Below, in pieces: positions 32,532 through 42,693 of a stretch of DNA of 64,000 nt (the first letter of the stretch is position 1; every line of letters starts with the position of its first letter). A model generated the notes under the pieces. It was not told the DNA's origin, ran no database searches, and saw only the letters and a list, made by a program, of their open reading frames with translations. The DNA is from Symbiodinium natans (Eukaryota > Sar > Dinophyceae > Suessiales > Symbiodiniaceae): positions 1 to 64,000 of the forward strand of contig CAJNDS010002458.1 of the NCBI GenBank assembly GCA_905221605.1. Reading direction: 5' to 3'. A program made the translations under genes and the position numbers.

Positions 32532-32591
32532 GCGTACTTTCCTGTGCGACGTGCGAGCCCGACTCAGCCCGTTTCCTGCGTACGCTGGCAG
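32532..32591 (+). CDS. Model 2 exon with textbook splice sites
   Basis: GGTTTCTAG|GCG...GGCAG|GTAAGG. Sixty bases, phase 0: AYFPVRRASPTQPVSCVRWQ. Other frames (SCATCEPDSARFLRTLA) are open too; phase with both neighbours favours the first. Confidence 0.55.
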
Positions 32592-32674
32592 GTAAGGCTC
32601 GTGATTAGTACCTGCATTCGCCTTACCAGCCCCTGTGCAAGACTCAAGCATCCCTCAGCCCGAAACCCTAAACC

Positions 32675-32823
32675 ATGGGTTCCCCTACTAACCCCTCTAG
32701 ACTACCGCCCCTAGTTTCCCCCCATCATGAAGGCTACTTAGGGAGAATTAAGCCTAATTAAGGTTATTTAAGGGGGGAAGCTAGGGGGGGTAGTATAAAG
32801 GGAGGTAGTAGGGAAACCCATGA
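32675..32823. mobile_element. Family E MITE inside an intron
   Basis: CCATGGGTTCCCCTACTAAC...AGTAGGGAAACCCATG; interior AATTAAGCCTAATTAAGG. It fills most of the intron between the exons at 32532 and 32843. Confidence 0.75.
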
Positions 32824-32842
32824 CGAAACCCTAAACACTAAG

Positions 32843-32950
32843 TTACCAAATCCCCCCGATCCAAGTCGGGTCTCAACCCAGATCGAGAATCGGCGCACTG
32901 CCTACGACCGCTGGGGCACTCGCATTTTGCTCTTTCCGCTGCTTGGATAT
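32843..32950 (+). CDS. Model 2 exon, charged segment then membrane helix
   Basis: ACACTAAG|TTA; 36 codons: LPNPPDPSRVSTQIENRRTA, YDRWGTRILLFPLLGY. Ends GATAT|GGTTTAC. YDRWG resembles the end of DnaJ J-domains, but the HPD motif and first helices are absent. From here the protein becomes strongly hydrophobic. Confidence 0.6.
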
Positions 32951-33074
32951 GGTTTACTGAGCCCTAAGCACTAGCATTTAGGGGTTAGGGTTTAGGGGTT
33001 TAGGGGTTTAGGGTTTAGGGTTCAGGGTTTAGGTTATCCACCTAAACCCTGAAATGAGTCCCTGAACTATTCCA

Positions 33075-33186
33075 CTCAGATCCAAAAGTGGCCATTATTC
33101 CCTTTTTGAAGCAGGGGGGTCAGCTTCCCTTATTTAACCCCTTTTAAACAAAACGGGTACCTTTTGTTCCTGGCTTACTTTGGGTT
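33075..33186. mobile_element. Family B MITE
   Basis: CTCAGATCCAAAAGTGGCCATTATTCCC...TTACTTTGGGTTTAG; interior TTATTTAACCCCTTTTAAAC. The rest of this intron to 34029 holds an AT dinucleotide run (33625-33650), a family K copy (33710-33800) and a CCCTAAA array (33950-34024). Confidence 0.6.
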
Positions 33187-34029
33187 TAGGGTGTAGGGTT
33201 TAGGGTTTCATGTATAGGGTTTAGGGTTTAGGGTTTCGAGGTATAGGGGCTATATGCTACTAAATTGCTCCTTGTACTGGTGAGCGCATGTGTCTGGGGA
33301 CATGTTTGGGGCTGCCAGCAATAAACTCTTGCTGCGATGCCTGAATTCTAAACCCGAAACCCTAAACCCCAAACCCGAACCCTAAACCCTAAACTAGTCA
33401 AACCCGAAACCTACTGCTAGGCTATGGAGGCCAAAGTTCCCTGGAACCCGACAGTCCCAATCTCCCAAGTGTTCCTATTGTACCTACTTATACCAAAAAG
33501 TATGTACCTTTTTTTTTCAGGGTCTACTCCAAAGTAGGGTCAAAACGCCTGCGCCCAACAGCATTCCACATAGTGGCTGCATAGACCATTGTTGTATTGT
33601 TTTGGTGAAACAAATGTTCATACATATATGTATATATATATATATATATACATATAACCAGGATCTCCTTAGCAAACCTTCCTTAGAGGTGCGGGGGACT
33701 GAAACAACTACCAATTGCTTAAGAGCCTCCCAAAAAATGCAAAACCCTATATTACGCTTCTAAGGACGTGTTTAAAGTTTCTGGGGGGTGCTTAAGAAAC
33801 TCGCAGATAAGTGCAGTAGAGTTCTCAGTACCTCAAAAGGGGGACCCGGATTGGGGGTTATCCTACTTAGTACTACGAGGCCGAGTACCTGATATTCCGA
33901 AACCCTAAACCCCAAACCCCAAAAAAAACCTAAACCCCTGAAACCGTAAAAACCTAAACCCTAAACCCTAAACCCTAAACCCTAAACCCTAAACCTTAAA
34001 CCCTAAACCCTAAACCCTAAACCCTACAG

Positions 34030-34121
34030 TGTGCCAGGTTGTATGGCCCTCTCTTGCTCGTCGTAGCCTACTATGGCTCCGGGCGGCTCCGAAGAGCTGC
34101 TCGCTGGCCCCTTGGCTTTCG
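34030..34121 (+). CDS. Model 2 exon, membrane helix and basic loop
   Basis: CCCTACAG|TGT; reads CARLYGPLLLVVAYYGSGRL then RRAARWPLGF plus two bases, ending TTTCG|GGTTTAGGG. Helix followed by a positive loop. Confidence 0.6.
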
Positions 34122-34631
34122 GGTTTAGGGTTTGGGGTTTGGGGTTTAGGGTTTAGGGTTTAGGGTTCAGGGTTTAGGGCTTAGCGTTTAGGGTTTTAGG
34201 GTTTTGGGGTTTCAGGGTTTCAGGGTTTCAGGGTTTTAGGGTTTTAGGGTTTTAGGATCAGGCCCCTCGGCCTTCGGCAATGAGATGGCACAAGCAAGGT
34301 TTAGGGTTTGGGGTTAGGGGTTTAGGGTTTGGGGTTTTGGAAAACCCCGACCCCCCGCCCCCGACGCCAGAGTGGAAGCTGTAGCTATCGTCCCTCAGGA
34401 TCTACTTCGTTTGACGAATTGTGGTTTAGGGTGTAGGGTTTGTATGAATAAGGTAACCTAAAGAGCCCAACACCCCTTAATGAAGGAACATACCCTGAAT
34501 CATACTAAGAATCTCTAGATTCTTCTTATGCATCATGGCTTAGACCTGGGAACAATTAAGCCTCAGCCCTGAACCCTATAACCCTAAACCCTAGAACCCC
34601 AAAGGTGCGTACTGAGCCCTTCAGGGTTTAG

Positions 34632-34732
34632 GATTGAACTTCACGTTGTGGGATTCCTTGGCCTGCCAAAGATTTTGCTTAGTCGCCTGATTGTTGGAGA
34701 TAAGAGGCATAAGCGGCTTGCTGAGGATCCTT
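34632..34732 (+). CDS. Model 2 exon, membrane helix and basic loop
   Basis: GGTTTAG|G ATT; reads IELHVVGFLGLPKILLSRLI then VGDKRHKRLAEDP; donor CCTT|GTATAG or GAG|GATCC. With GT at the previous donor the frame would hit TGA at once. Confidence 0.55.
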
Positions 34733-34856
34733 GTATAGTTTGAGGCCTAAACCTTCAGCAACAAAACCTAATCCCTAGAGCCTGAATCCTCAACCCTAAT
34801 CCCCTAATTGAGTGAATTTGGGTCTCTCTGGCCTTTGAAAGCACATGAGGCTTCAG

Positions 34857-34906
34857 AAACATCCCCTCGTCGTGGAGGCTGCCGGCTATGCCGGCAGGCC
34901 GCTTGG
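34857..34906 (+). CDS. Model 2 exon
   Basis: GAGGCTTCAG|AAA; reads KHPLVVEAAGYAGRPL plus two bases, ending CTTGG|GGTTTAG. Phase forward to 35715 fits GG-AG; phase backward needs a GA donor (GAG|GATCC). Confidence 0.4.
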
Positions 34907-35449
34907 GGTTTAGGGTTTAGGGTTTAAGTTTAGCGCCCACCCCCCCCCCCCCCCCCCCCCCCCCCACCCTCAACATCTTAGGGGGCCTTAATAATTAGAA
35001 CTAGGGCCTTAGGGTTTGGGGTTTCGGGGTTTAGGGGTTTAGGGGTTTAGGGGTTTAGGGATTTACGGGTGCAGGATTTAGGGTTTAGGGTTCAGGTTCA
35101 GGGTCCTGGAGCCCTCGATCACGAAACCCAGGAAGCCATAAATTCCAATTCCTTTGAAACGTTTCTTTGGCTGCTGACTAAAGCACTCTTGTCTTTGTTG
35201 ATTTCAGTTAATCCACTAAGCCCTAAACCCCTGTTTCTTTAGTTAAAAGTTGAGGGTTTAAGGTCTTGAAGAGGGTTTGAGGCCTTCCGTTCAATACCAA
35301 AGCCCCCAAACCTCAAACCTACCACCTCAAACGCTAGGGTTTCTGGGTTGGCCTTTATTTAGGGTACGTATCAGGGAACCCCAAGCCCTCAACCCTAAAA
35401 CCCACAACCCCAAACCCTTAACAACCCTAGACCCCAAAGACGACCCCAC

Positions 35450-35605
35450 TTGGAGGTTCATGTACATATCACCCAATCATAGCTGTACTTAGAAGCCACT
35501 TACAAACCCCTTAACTACCCTAACATGGCTCTCATTTTGTTATACGTACAGATATAATTGGGCTATCAAGTACCATGAACCTCCAGGCAGACCTTGCTCT
35601 TCGTC
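35450..35605. mobile_element. Family C MITE, complete
   Basis: CTTGGAGGTTCATGTACATA...AAGTACCATGAACCTCCAGG; interior AGCCACTTACAAACCCCTTAA. A family E fragment with poly-G follows (35618-35662). Confidence 0.8.
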
Positions 35606-35714
35606 AGGCTTAGTTAATTATCCCTAGATAGCCTGGTGGGGGGGGGGGGGTAGTAGGGGAACCCTAAACCCTAAATCCTAAACCCTAAACCCTAAACCCT
35701 AAACCCTGCGCCAG

Positions 35715-35824
35715 CTTCCTCCTCGCGGCCCGTGGGCGACGCACGGCAGATGTGGGACTCGCCTACGGCGGGGCCCTGGCTTTCGCGGCCTGCCACGCGG
35801 CCTCCGCCGCGGGAGCAGCACGAC
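35715..35824 (+). CDS. Model 2 exon, alanine-rich helices
   Basis: CCCTGCGCCAG|C; reads FLLAARGRRTADVGLAYGGA then LAFAACHAASAAGAAR; donor CGAC|GTTTTT. The alternative frame is arginine/glycine-rich. Hydrophobic alanine-rich segment, probably membrane-embedded. Confidence 0.6.
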
Positions 35825-36225
35825 GTTTTTTTTTTAGGTTGTTTGCTTTCCGAAGGGTTTAGGGTTTAGGGTTTAGGGTTTAGGGTTTAGGGTTTAGGGT
35901 CTAGGGTTTAGGGTTTAGGGTTTGGGCTTTAGGGTTTAGGGTTTGGGGTTTGGGCTTTAGGGTTTAGGGTTTGGGGTTTGCGGTTTAGGGCTGACAAGTT
36001 TCAACCCTTAGCTTCTGGGCTCCAGGGTTTGTAGGGTTTAGATGGACCCCAAGATTCGGGTTTGGGGTTTAGGGTTTAGGGTTTAGGGTTTAGGGTTTAG
36101 GGTTTAGGGTTCAGGGTTTGGGTCTTAGGGACCTCGGGGTTCAGGCTTTCAGGGTTGAACCTTTGGGCCCCCTTTTATAACAGGGATGTAGGGTTTACAG
36201 TGTAGGGTTTAGGGCTTAGGGTTTG

Positions 36226-36330
36226 GGATGCTCCCGCTTATTCTCACAGTCCTGAATACGATTACAATAGGGGGGGGGGGTACTATAATCCATATTAAGG
36301 ACTGTTACTATAAGGTGGGTGAACGCGGCG
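36226..36330. mobile_element. Family D MITE
   Basis: GGGATGCTCCCGCTTATTCTCACAG...ACTGTTACTATAAGG with central poly-G. Confidence 0.6.
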
Positions 36331-36457
36331 GGTGGAACGTGAGGAGGGATCGGCGAGAAGGCTTGGACATGGAAGTGGAAGGACGATTAGGGGTTAGGGT
36401 TTAGGGTTTAGGACTGATAGCGATAACGACGATAGACATGGCTGAAATGGAGAAGCC

Positions 36458-36661
36458 ATGCAGATGACAACAATGGCACTGAGGGCTGGCAATCATATCT
36501 TAAATTTTAAAGCCAAGGCGGAGTTCCATCGTCAGGGCACTTGGTTTGCCTGGGACCCCATTTTCCTACAGGTTTATGGGTTCTACCTACTAAGAGCGCG
36601 GAGGGTGGTGTGTCTGAGGCCCTTCAACCCTGAGACCACACAAGCAACCCTTAAAACCTGA
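36458..36661 (+). CDS. Unassigned open frame of 67 codons
   Basis: ATG with an in-frame TGA just upstream. Reads GNHILNFKAKAEFHRQGTW, FAWDPIFLQVYGFYLLRAR. Composition is less GC-rich than the exons around it and a splice-like site (CTACAG|GTTTAT) lies inside. Could be a small gene, an exon, or chance. Confidence 0.3.
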   Translation: MQMTTMALRAGNHILNFKAKAEFHRQGTWFAWDPIFLQVYGFYLLRARRVVCLRPFNPETTQATLKT

Positions 36662-36808
36662 CGTCCGGAAAGCTCCCCACGCCCAACAACTTAAGACCAA
36701 AGCCCTCAACCCTGAACCCACAGACCCCATAGAGGGTTATTTAGGTTTGGGTGGGGAGTGTGGGCCGGGGGGGGGGGGGGGGGGGGGGAGGGTCCTTCGT
36801 CCTTCGAG

Positions 36809-36902
36809 GTCCAGATGCGGCGGCCTGCCGGGAAACCTCTGCTAGAACAGCTGTGGCTTGGCGCACAGGAGATTTGTTCCTGGGTTCTGGTGTATAACCC
36901 AA
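36809..36902 (+). CDS. Model 2 exon, amphipathic then membrane helix
   Basis: TCCTTCGAG|GTC; reads VQMRRPAGKPLLEQLWLGAQ then EICSWVLVYNP plus one base, ending CCCAA|GGTTCCC. That GG donor gives exact phase to the exon at 37147. Confidence 0.5.
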
Positions 36903-37146
36903 GGTTCCCTCTAATACTCCCCACTGCTCCCTAAGCTTCCCTAAGGTCCCTAAGGTCCCTAAGGTTCCCTGGGTACCTACCCCCCCCCATCCTAAACAAA
37001 CCTCAACTCTAAATCCCAAAACCCGGAACCTGAACTGAAAACCCTGAAGCCCTAAACCTTAACCCCAAAACCCACCCCAAACCCTGACACCCTACATCCC
37101 TAATCCCCTAAACCCTAAACCCTAAACCCTAAACAAGGAGGCCCAG

Positions 37147-37191
37147 CGCTGGGGATGCTGTGCTTTGGCCTCTTGGGCTTGCACGTTCCGT
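37147..37191 (+). CDS. Model 2 exon, membrane helix
   Basis: GAGGCCCAG|CG; reads LGMLCFGLLGLHVP plus one base; donor CCGT|GTGGAAG. Phase fits both sides. Confidence 0.5.
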
Positions 37192-37854
37192 GTGGAAGGG
37201 GGGGGGGGGGGATGCTCTGAAGCGGGCTTCTGGGTTTAGGGTTTAGGGTTTAGGGTTTAGGGTTTAGGGTTTAGGGTTGTGTGGAGTGTTCCGAGCGTGG
37301 TTCTGGGACTCAATGGAGTTTGTCGGTTCGTGGGGATTGGGGTTCAGAAAGTTTAAGGTCGAGGGCGGGTGCTTTGTGAGTTTGACACAAGATTGGCCCC
37401 CGATACGCGTGCGTGTGTATGTATATAGTATATATATATATATATATACACCACGCCCTACTGTAAAACCGATAATCTCCAACTTCTAACCTTAGGGTTT
37501 TGAGCTTGAGGAACAACGGTTTCAGCTTTGGGACTTAGGGGCTAAAGTAGCCTGTAGAAGCCCAAAACCCTCAAAATCGCTCTAAATCCTGGGTGACTTT
37601 TCCTTGCACACCTAAGCTTGCACCCTTAGGTTTGGGGACCCTTATTAAACTCGGCTTTCTTCTGGCTGGCTCTGGACTTTATGACTTTCTGGTTTTTGTA
37701 GAAACTACAAGAAGGAGCCTAAAAGTTAAACTTTTAGGAGGGGTTCAGAAGTCAGCCAAGATAGCAGGAACCCTAAACCCTAAACCCTAAAACCTAAACC
37801 CTAAAACCTAAACCCTCAACCCTCTGAAGCCCTAAAGGCTCTTCTTGCACGCAG

Positions 37855-37920
37855 CCTGTTGGGCCGCCCTCTGCGTGGCGCACGTCGCGCCCTGGGCTGG
37901 CCTGGCGGCCATGCACCTCG
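37855..37920 (+). CDS. Model 2 exon, membrane helix
   Basis: CTTCTTGCACGCAG|CC TGT...CACCTC|GGTAGGG. Reads CWAALCVAHVAPWAGLAAMH L. Strong acceptor with pyrimidine tract. Confidence 0.6.
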
Positions 37921-38009
37921 GTAGGGGCTGAGGGGAATTCACTGGATTTACAGGGGTTGTAGGGTTGAGGGTTCAGGGTTACTGTATAGGATTTAGGCTT
38001 GAAAGGGTT

Positions 38010-38410
38010 TGGGACCAATTGTAACTGCACCTATAATCCACTTATAAGCCCCTCAATTGCCCGAATACGGTTAAAATTGTGTTATAAGTGCAGTTGCTAT
38101 TTGGTTTGCAAGTACCATGAACCCCCAAGTAGGTCGATGAAGGCGTGCAGGGAGCTTGCGCGGGCGAGGCACGCGCCCGGGCTGCGGACCCTGGCTTTTC
38201 CTTGAAGCCCGGTTGCTTTTTGGACGAAAATCGCGATCTCGCCTAGGTGCGGGCGTGGCCGCGATCTGCATGGGCTCGTGACATGTCGTTGCGCTCGGAC
38301 GTCTGTGCTTGCGAGATGCGAAACGGTCTCTCACTGCTTGGGGGCGTTATGTCTGGGTTACATGTGCAGTGCAGTCATGATGGGTTCAGAAGTACCATGA
38401 ACCTCCTGAG
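38010..38410. mobile_element. Family C MITE and a GC-rich spacer
   Basis: The element proper spans 38010-38133 (ATTGTAACTGCACCTATAAT...AAGTACCATGAACCCCCAAG). A second right end (AAGTACCATGAACCTCC) follows at 38390. The CpG-rich block between (38144-38235) is open on both strands, for example GEARARAADPGFSLKPG, and may include an exon. Confidence 0.4.
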
Positions 38411-38831
38411 CGTTGATGGCTGCATTTTCAGGGCATTTTGCCCCGTACAGCTTCGGATATTCAATCCTTGTACGACGCTTCTGTGAACCCCAAACCCTGA
38501 ACTAGGGTGCAGGATTTAGGATTTTCGTAAAGGCTCAGGGGACTTGGTAAGTGGGGCTATAAATCAGGTAACTATAGTTATGATGACTTGTAATCCCCAT
38601 TATGGTAATTCTAACCCTACTTACTTAACAAAATCCTAAATAGGGCTTACAATTCGGTGTGAAAGTAGGCCTTTTCAAGAGGTGCCAACTATGTTGTCCT
38701 TTTTGCGGTCCGTGAGCCCTTTCTAAGGGTATCTTAGCAGATGGGAACCCCACCAATTATTGGAGAACTCACCATACAATGTTGAGGTAGATGAACCCCA
38801 AACCCTAAACCCTAGACCCTTTGAAACCAAG

Positions 38832-38937
38832 GCTACTCCTCCTTAGTGCCCTGGTCATGCTGCTCTTCGACCTCGGATTTGCTGGCGACTCTGGTGAGGA
38901 TGGCGACATGTGGGTCGGCCGCCTGTCTGCGCTTAAG
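38832..38937 (+). CDS. Model 2 exon, membrane helix and acidic loop
   Basis: GAAACCAAG|G CTA; reads LLLLSALVMLLFDLGFAGDS then GEDGDMWVGRLSALK, ending AAG|GGTTTAGG. The start could instead be TCCTTAG|T at 38847. A GT donor at 38894 (TCTG|GTGAGG) is possible, but the frame stays credible beyond it. Confidence 0.55.
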
Positions 38938-39167
38938 GGTTTAGGGTTTAGGTAGGGTTTGGGGTTGAAGGCCTAGGGCTTAGGGCTGAGGGTTGCTTGT
39001 TTTGAGTTGTCCTAGCTGTACGAGAATTTAGGGGTTGGGATGTACCTGATCTAAACCCAGACTGTTCCAGATAGGAGCTGTGCGACACATATGAACTCCT
39101 GGTTTTCGATGGCCTTAATCATTACCTGATACGATCCGCTGCTTTAGCCCGAATTTTGGTATAATCT

Positions 39168-39282
39168 ACGACCCAGAGTGCCCTTATTCCCTTTCTTTCG
39201 GGTTTAGGTTCCCTTAGCCTTTTAACCCCGTTGAAACCAAAAAGGGCATCCTTTTTGTTGTTGGGTTGCTCCTGTGTCTACT
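39168..39282. mobile_element. Family B MITE
   Basis: CGACCCAGAGTGCCCTTATTCCC...TTGCTCCTGTGTCTAC; interior CCCGTTGAAACCAAAAAGGGC. A family D copy follows at 39486-39590. Confidence 0.6.
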
Positions 39283-39779
39283 AATGAACGCTCCCCCAAA
39301 GTCCCACTCTAACTGAGCAGGCCCTCACTCATGCCGAGACCCATCACCTGGGTTTCGGTTCTAGGGTTTAGGGTTTAGGGTTTAGGGTTTAGGGTTTCGG
39401 CTCCCAGGTTTCTAACGCCGCAACTGCACACCTGGAAGCCTCCATAGGGTGCTGCTTTGGTCGTGTGTCGAAAAGTAGTACTTGGGATGTTCTCCCTTAC
39501 ACTAACGGTCCCTCATAATGGGGATTAGAGTACCCCCCCTATTACAATCCCTATTACAGGACTAGGTAGCATAAGGGGGAACATCCCGAAGTGGTACCCT
39601 TATTCCCTATGTTTTGGTTGAATATCCGTCCTAAGTCTTATGAAGCCACGTGGCTGCCCTAATACAGGGGTCGGAATAGTTACGACTACGATTCCCTTAG
39701 GGCCCCTTTGCAATTGTACGAAAAAAGCCTCCCCAAAACGGCCCAAAACCCTATTCTAATTATTCAGGCCTCTATATAG

Positions 39780-40200
39780 TAGTTTCTCCTAGGCCTCGTA
39801 TGACTCTGTGTGGTATGGACTTCGAATGTCTTGTTTGACCGGAACCCTTTTGTAAGCAGCAGACCGCCGAATGCCTGAGCATTATGACTACCCTGGAAAC
39901 CAAACGAACCCTACAATTGGAGTCATTTTCCCTTGTGTCTACACACTGCTTTGTTGGTTTAGGCGCATGCATTGCGAATGCACGTCGAATCTGCGGCGTT
40001 TGCGCTTTGCAAGTTTTGAGCGGTTGCAAATCCTCGTGGGCTGGGTGTTTTGCAGTTGGGCGCTGCTTTCAAAATGCCCAGGTCTTGCTGCTGTTCCTTC
40101 AAAGTCAAAGGAACACAGACAGGGGCGCATAGTCAAAGACTCGCAGCGGATACGCAAACACAGAGACAAAGCAAAGATATGTCTGTATGTATTCTGAATA
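39780..40200. other. Unique block without telomere repeats
   Basis: About 420 bp with open frames of 76-116 codons on both strands (largest wholly inside: 39871-40197, plus, 108 codons, reading RRMHCECTSNLRRLRFASFE). No clear splice context. Coding status undecided. Confidence 0.3.
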
Positions 40201-40312
40201 TTGGGATGCTATACCCCCTTTTGCTAACAGTCCTTACTAGGGATTATAGTAGGGGGGGTGCTACAATCCCTATATTCAGGGCTGTTATAGTATTAGGGCG
40301 AGAATCCCAAAT
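40201..40312. mobile_element. Family D MITE
   Basis: GGGATGCTATACCCCCTTTTGCTAACAG...GCTGTTATAGTATTAGGGC, central GGGGGGGTGCTACAATCCC. Confidence 0.65.
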
Positions 40313-40789
40313 ATTGATATTCTTGTTGCGTATCATTACAGTCACTGCAGGTCTTGGGAACTACAAGCATGGGTGGGCCGACAGTACTCCGAGCTTCTGA
40401 TTCTAAGGGCTCTAAGGTGATGCAAGCCTTGTGGCCCCTGAAGCGTGTGATGCCTAGAAAGGCTGATTTAAGCTGTTGAAGGTTTTTGTTGGGCTTTTCG
40501 CTGGCCTCTACGGGCCGCGGGAAGATAGCAGTTTCAGGCTACATCCTCCTTCTCGAATTCGCATACTGAGCTTGCCGTCTCTACACTGCGTAAGCCCACG
40601 TGAGGGAGTGTGTATTCTAGGTCCTCCTCGTGCACATTTATTGAGTGTAGAATATGTGGTGCCCTGTTGGAGAAACTGCAATCATCAATAAACCGTAAAC
40701 CCTACGTAAACCCTAAACCCCAAGCCCCAAACCCTAAACCCTACACAAATCCCCAAAAAGCCCCAAAACCAACTGGAGGTCTCTGGCAG

Positions 40790-40885
40790 ATCTCAAGCAC
40801 GTCCGCCGCGGCGTCGGCCGCGATCTTCGTCGTCTGCTGCTGTCTCGGGAGCCGACTGCAGGCGTTTGCGCTTCTCGGCTAAAGT
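40790..40885 (+). CDS. Model 2 exon, possibly terminal
   Basis: GTCTCTGGCAG|. Phase 0, given by the strict GG donor of the previous exon, reads ISSTSAAASAAIFVVCCCLG then SRLQAFALLG and stops at TAA (40880-40882): a membrane tail ending the protein. A two-base phase reads LKHVRRGVGRDLRRLLLSRE and joins in frame to 41432. The choice decides where model 2 ends. Confidence 0.5.
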
Positions 40886-41431
40886 GGTTTAGGGTTTAGG
40901 GTTTAGGGTTCTGGAGGGCTACTGAATTGGGGCCCGTTTTAATGTAAAGCCCTCTAAACCCTAAACCCTGATATTTTATACCAACAACCCAAGGGCCGCG
41001 GACCATCCCTCAGAACCTCCTACTCAGGAGGGTAAGTTGCCATATTCAAGGACCATTGGGCTTTGGAGTACTATACTTTAATACTTTTTTTGGTTCTGGG
41101 TTCCCGTTATAGATACTTTATACCTAAAAATTGTACACTTTTTTCCAGGGTCTACTCCAGAGGTAGGGCTTAGGTCTAGCCCGAAACCCTGAAGCCTAGA
41201 GAGCTCCGTCTTCATAGAGCAAAGAGCTGAAATGGCTGAGAGGATATATAGGCTCGCTCTGCATATGTTCTTTGGCATTTTAGGGGTTCAAGGTTTAGGG
41301 TTCGTTAAACCGTTAAACCCTAAACTCGAAAATCCTACGCCCTGAACCCTATCCCTAAACCCTAAACCCTAAACCCTTAACCCTTAACCCTTAACCCTTA
41401 ACCCTTATAAACCCTAAACCCTTGGATTTAG

Positions 41432-41538
41432 TGTTTGGGGTGGCGAGGTTCGGCGCCTGCTGTTGTGGCCATTTCACCCTCTTGCTGGCGATGCTCCTGC
41501 TCGGCCTGGGCTTTTCGGAAAGCTACGTGCGCCGGCAG
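41432..41538 (+). CDS. Membrane-helix exon (model 2 or a separate gene)
   Basis: CTTGGATTTAG|TG; reads FGVARFGACCCGHFTLLLAM then LLLGLGFSESYVRRQ, donor CAG|GCTCTG (GC). Classic long membrane helix with basic end. Confidence 0.55.
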
Positions 41539-41599
41539 GCTCTGAACCCTAGACCCTAAACCCTAAACCCTAAACCCTAAACCCTAGAGGGTGTAGGGT

Positions 41600-42090
41600 T
41601 CAGGGTTTGGATTTAGGGTTTTAGGGTTTTAGGGTTTTAGGGTTTCAGGGTTTAGGGTTTTAGGGTTTTAGGGTTTTAGGGTTTTAGGGTTTTAGGGTTT
41701 TAGGGTTTTAGGGTTTTAGGGTTTTAGGGTTTTAGGGCTTTAGGGCTTTAGGGTTTTCGGGTTTTCGGGTTTTCGGGTTTTAGGGTTTTAGGGTGTTAGG
41801 GTGTTAGGGTGTTAGGGTTCAGGGTTTGGGTTTAGGGTTTTTCTTTAGATCCTTACCTTTTTTGGGTTTATTGGGTTTACCTTTTTTGGGGTTTCAGGGT
41901 TTTAGGTTTTTAGGGTTTTAGGGTTTTAGGTTTTTAGGGTTTTAGGGTTTTAGGGGTTTTAGGTTTTAGGGGTTTTAGGTTTTTGGGGTTTTAGGGTTTC
42001 AGGGTTTTAGGGTTTCAGGGTTTCAGGGTTTTAGGGTTTGGGTTTAGGGTTTTGGGGTTTTAGGGTTTAGCGTTTAGGGTTTAGGAGTTA
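41600..42090 (+). repeat. TTTTAGGG octamer array
   Basis: The repeat switches from heptamer to the octamer TTTTAGGG for over 400 bp, with TTTTCGGG and TGTTAGGG sub-blocks. TTTTAGGG is the telomere repeat of Chlamydomonas. Smaller octamer patch at 34195-34255. Confidence 0.9.
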
Positions 42091-42145
42091 GGGTTTAGGG
42101 TAAACCCTACTAGTGCTAAACCCTAATCCCTAACTGTTCGGAACC

Positions 42146-42345
42146 CTAAGGGTCCATGTACCTAAATAGGGGATACTTGGGCCTCAAAGTACCTCCCATA
42201 CAATCGGGACATTGGGGCCCTAGTACATACGAGTACTAGCAACCCTAAACCCTAAACCCTAAACCCTAAACCCTGAACCCTAAACCCTAAACCCTATAAA
42301 CCCTAAACCCTGAACCCTAAACCCTAAACCCTGATGGACCCTTAG
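42146..42345. mobile_element. Family A MITE split by a telomere-like array
   Basis: Left part AAGGGTCCATGTACCTAAAT...GGGGCCCTAGTACATACGAG and right end TGGACCCTTAGGG (42333) are separated by about 90 bp of CCCTAAA/CCCTGAA repeats. Confidence 0.75.
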
Positions 42346-42374
42346 GGGATACCCCAAACCAGATTGTTAGAGAG

Positions 42375-42467
42375 CTGCACCCCACCCGATTGCAAAGCCC
42401 GCCGAAGGCGCTGGCGCTGCTGGTGTTTCTGATGGGCTGCGGTCTCGGCTACTTTGCCGTCTTATAG
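42375..42467 (+). CDS. Terminal exon with membrane tail
   Basis: GTTAGAGAG|CTG; reads LHPTRLQSPPKALALLVFLM then GCGLGYFAVL and stops at TAG (42465-42467). Phase 0 joins to the exon at 41432. A hydrophobic C-terminal helix with almost no tail. Confidence 0.55.
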   Translation: MHPTRLQSPPKALALLVFLMGCGLGYFAVL

Positions 42468-42693
42468 GGATGAGGGTTTTGAGGGGTTTAGGGTTTAGGG
42501 TTGAGGGTTGAGGGTTGAGGTTTGAGGGTTTAGGGATTCAGGGTTTAGGGTTTAGGGGTTGCGGTTCAGGTTTTAGGGTCTAGGGCTGAGTGTTTCGGAG
42601 GAGTATGGTACTCTAGTGTGGTCCCGTACCTTCTTTTAAAAACCGAGGCTTCTGCAGTATGGGCCCGCGGGTCCTTTATCGGGATAAATACGG

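Noticed and set aside
32843-32950. DnaJ J-domain (YDRWG)
   Set aside because: No HPD motif or preceding J-domain helices are visible in the upstream exons; five residues are not enough.
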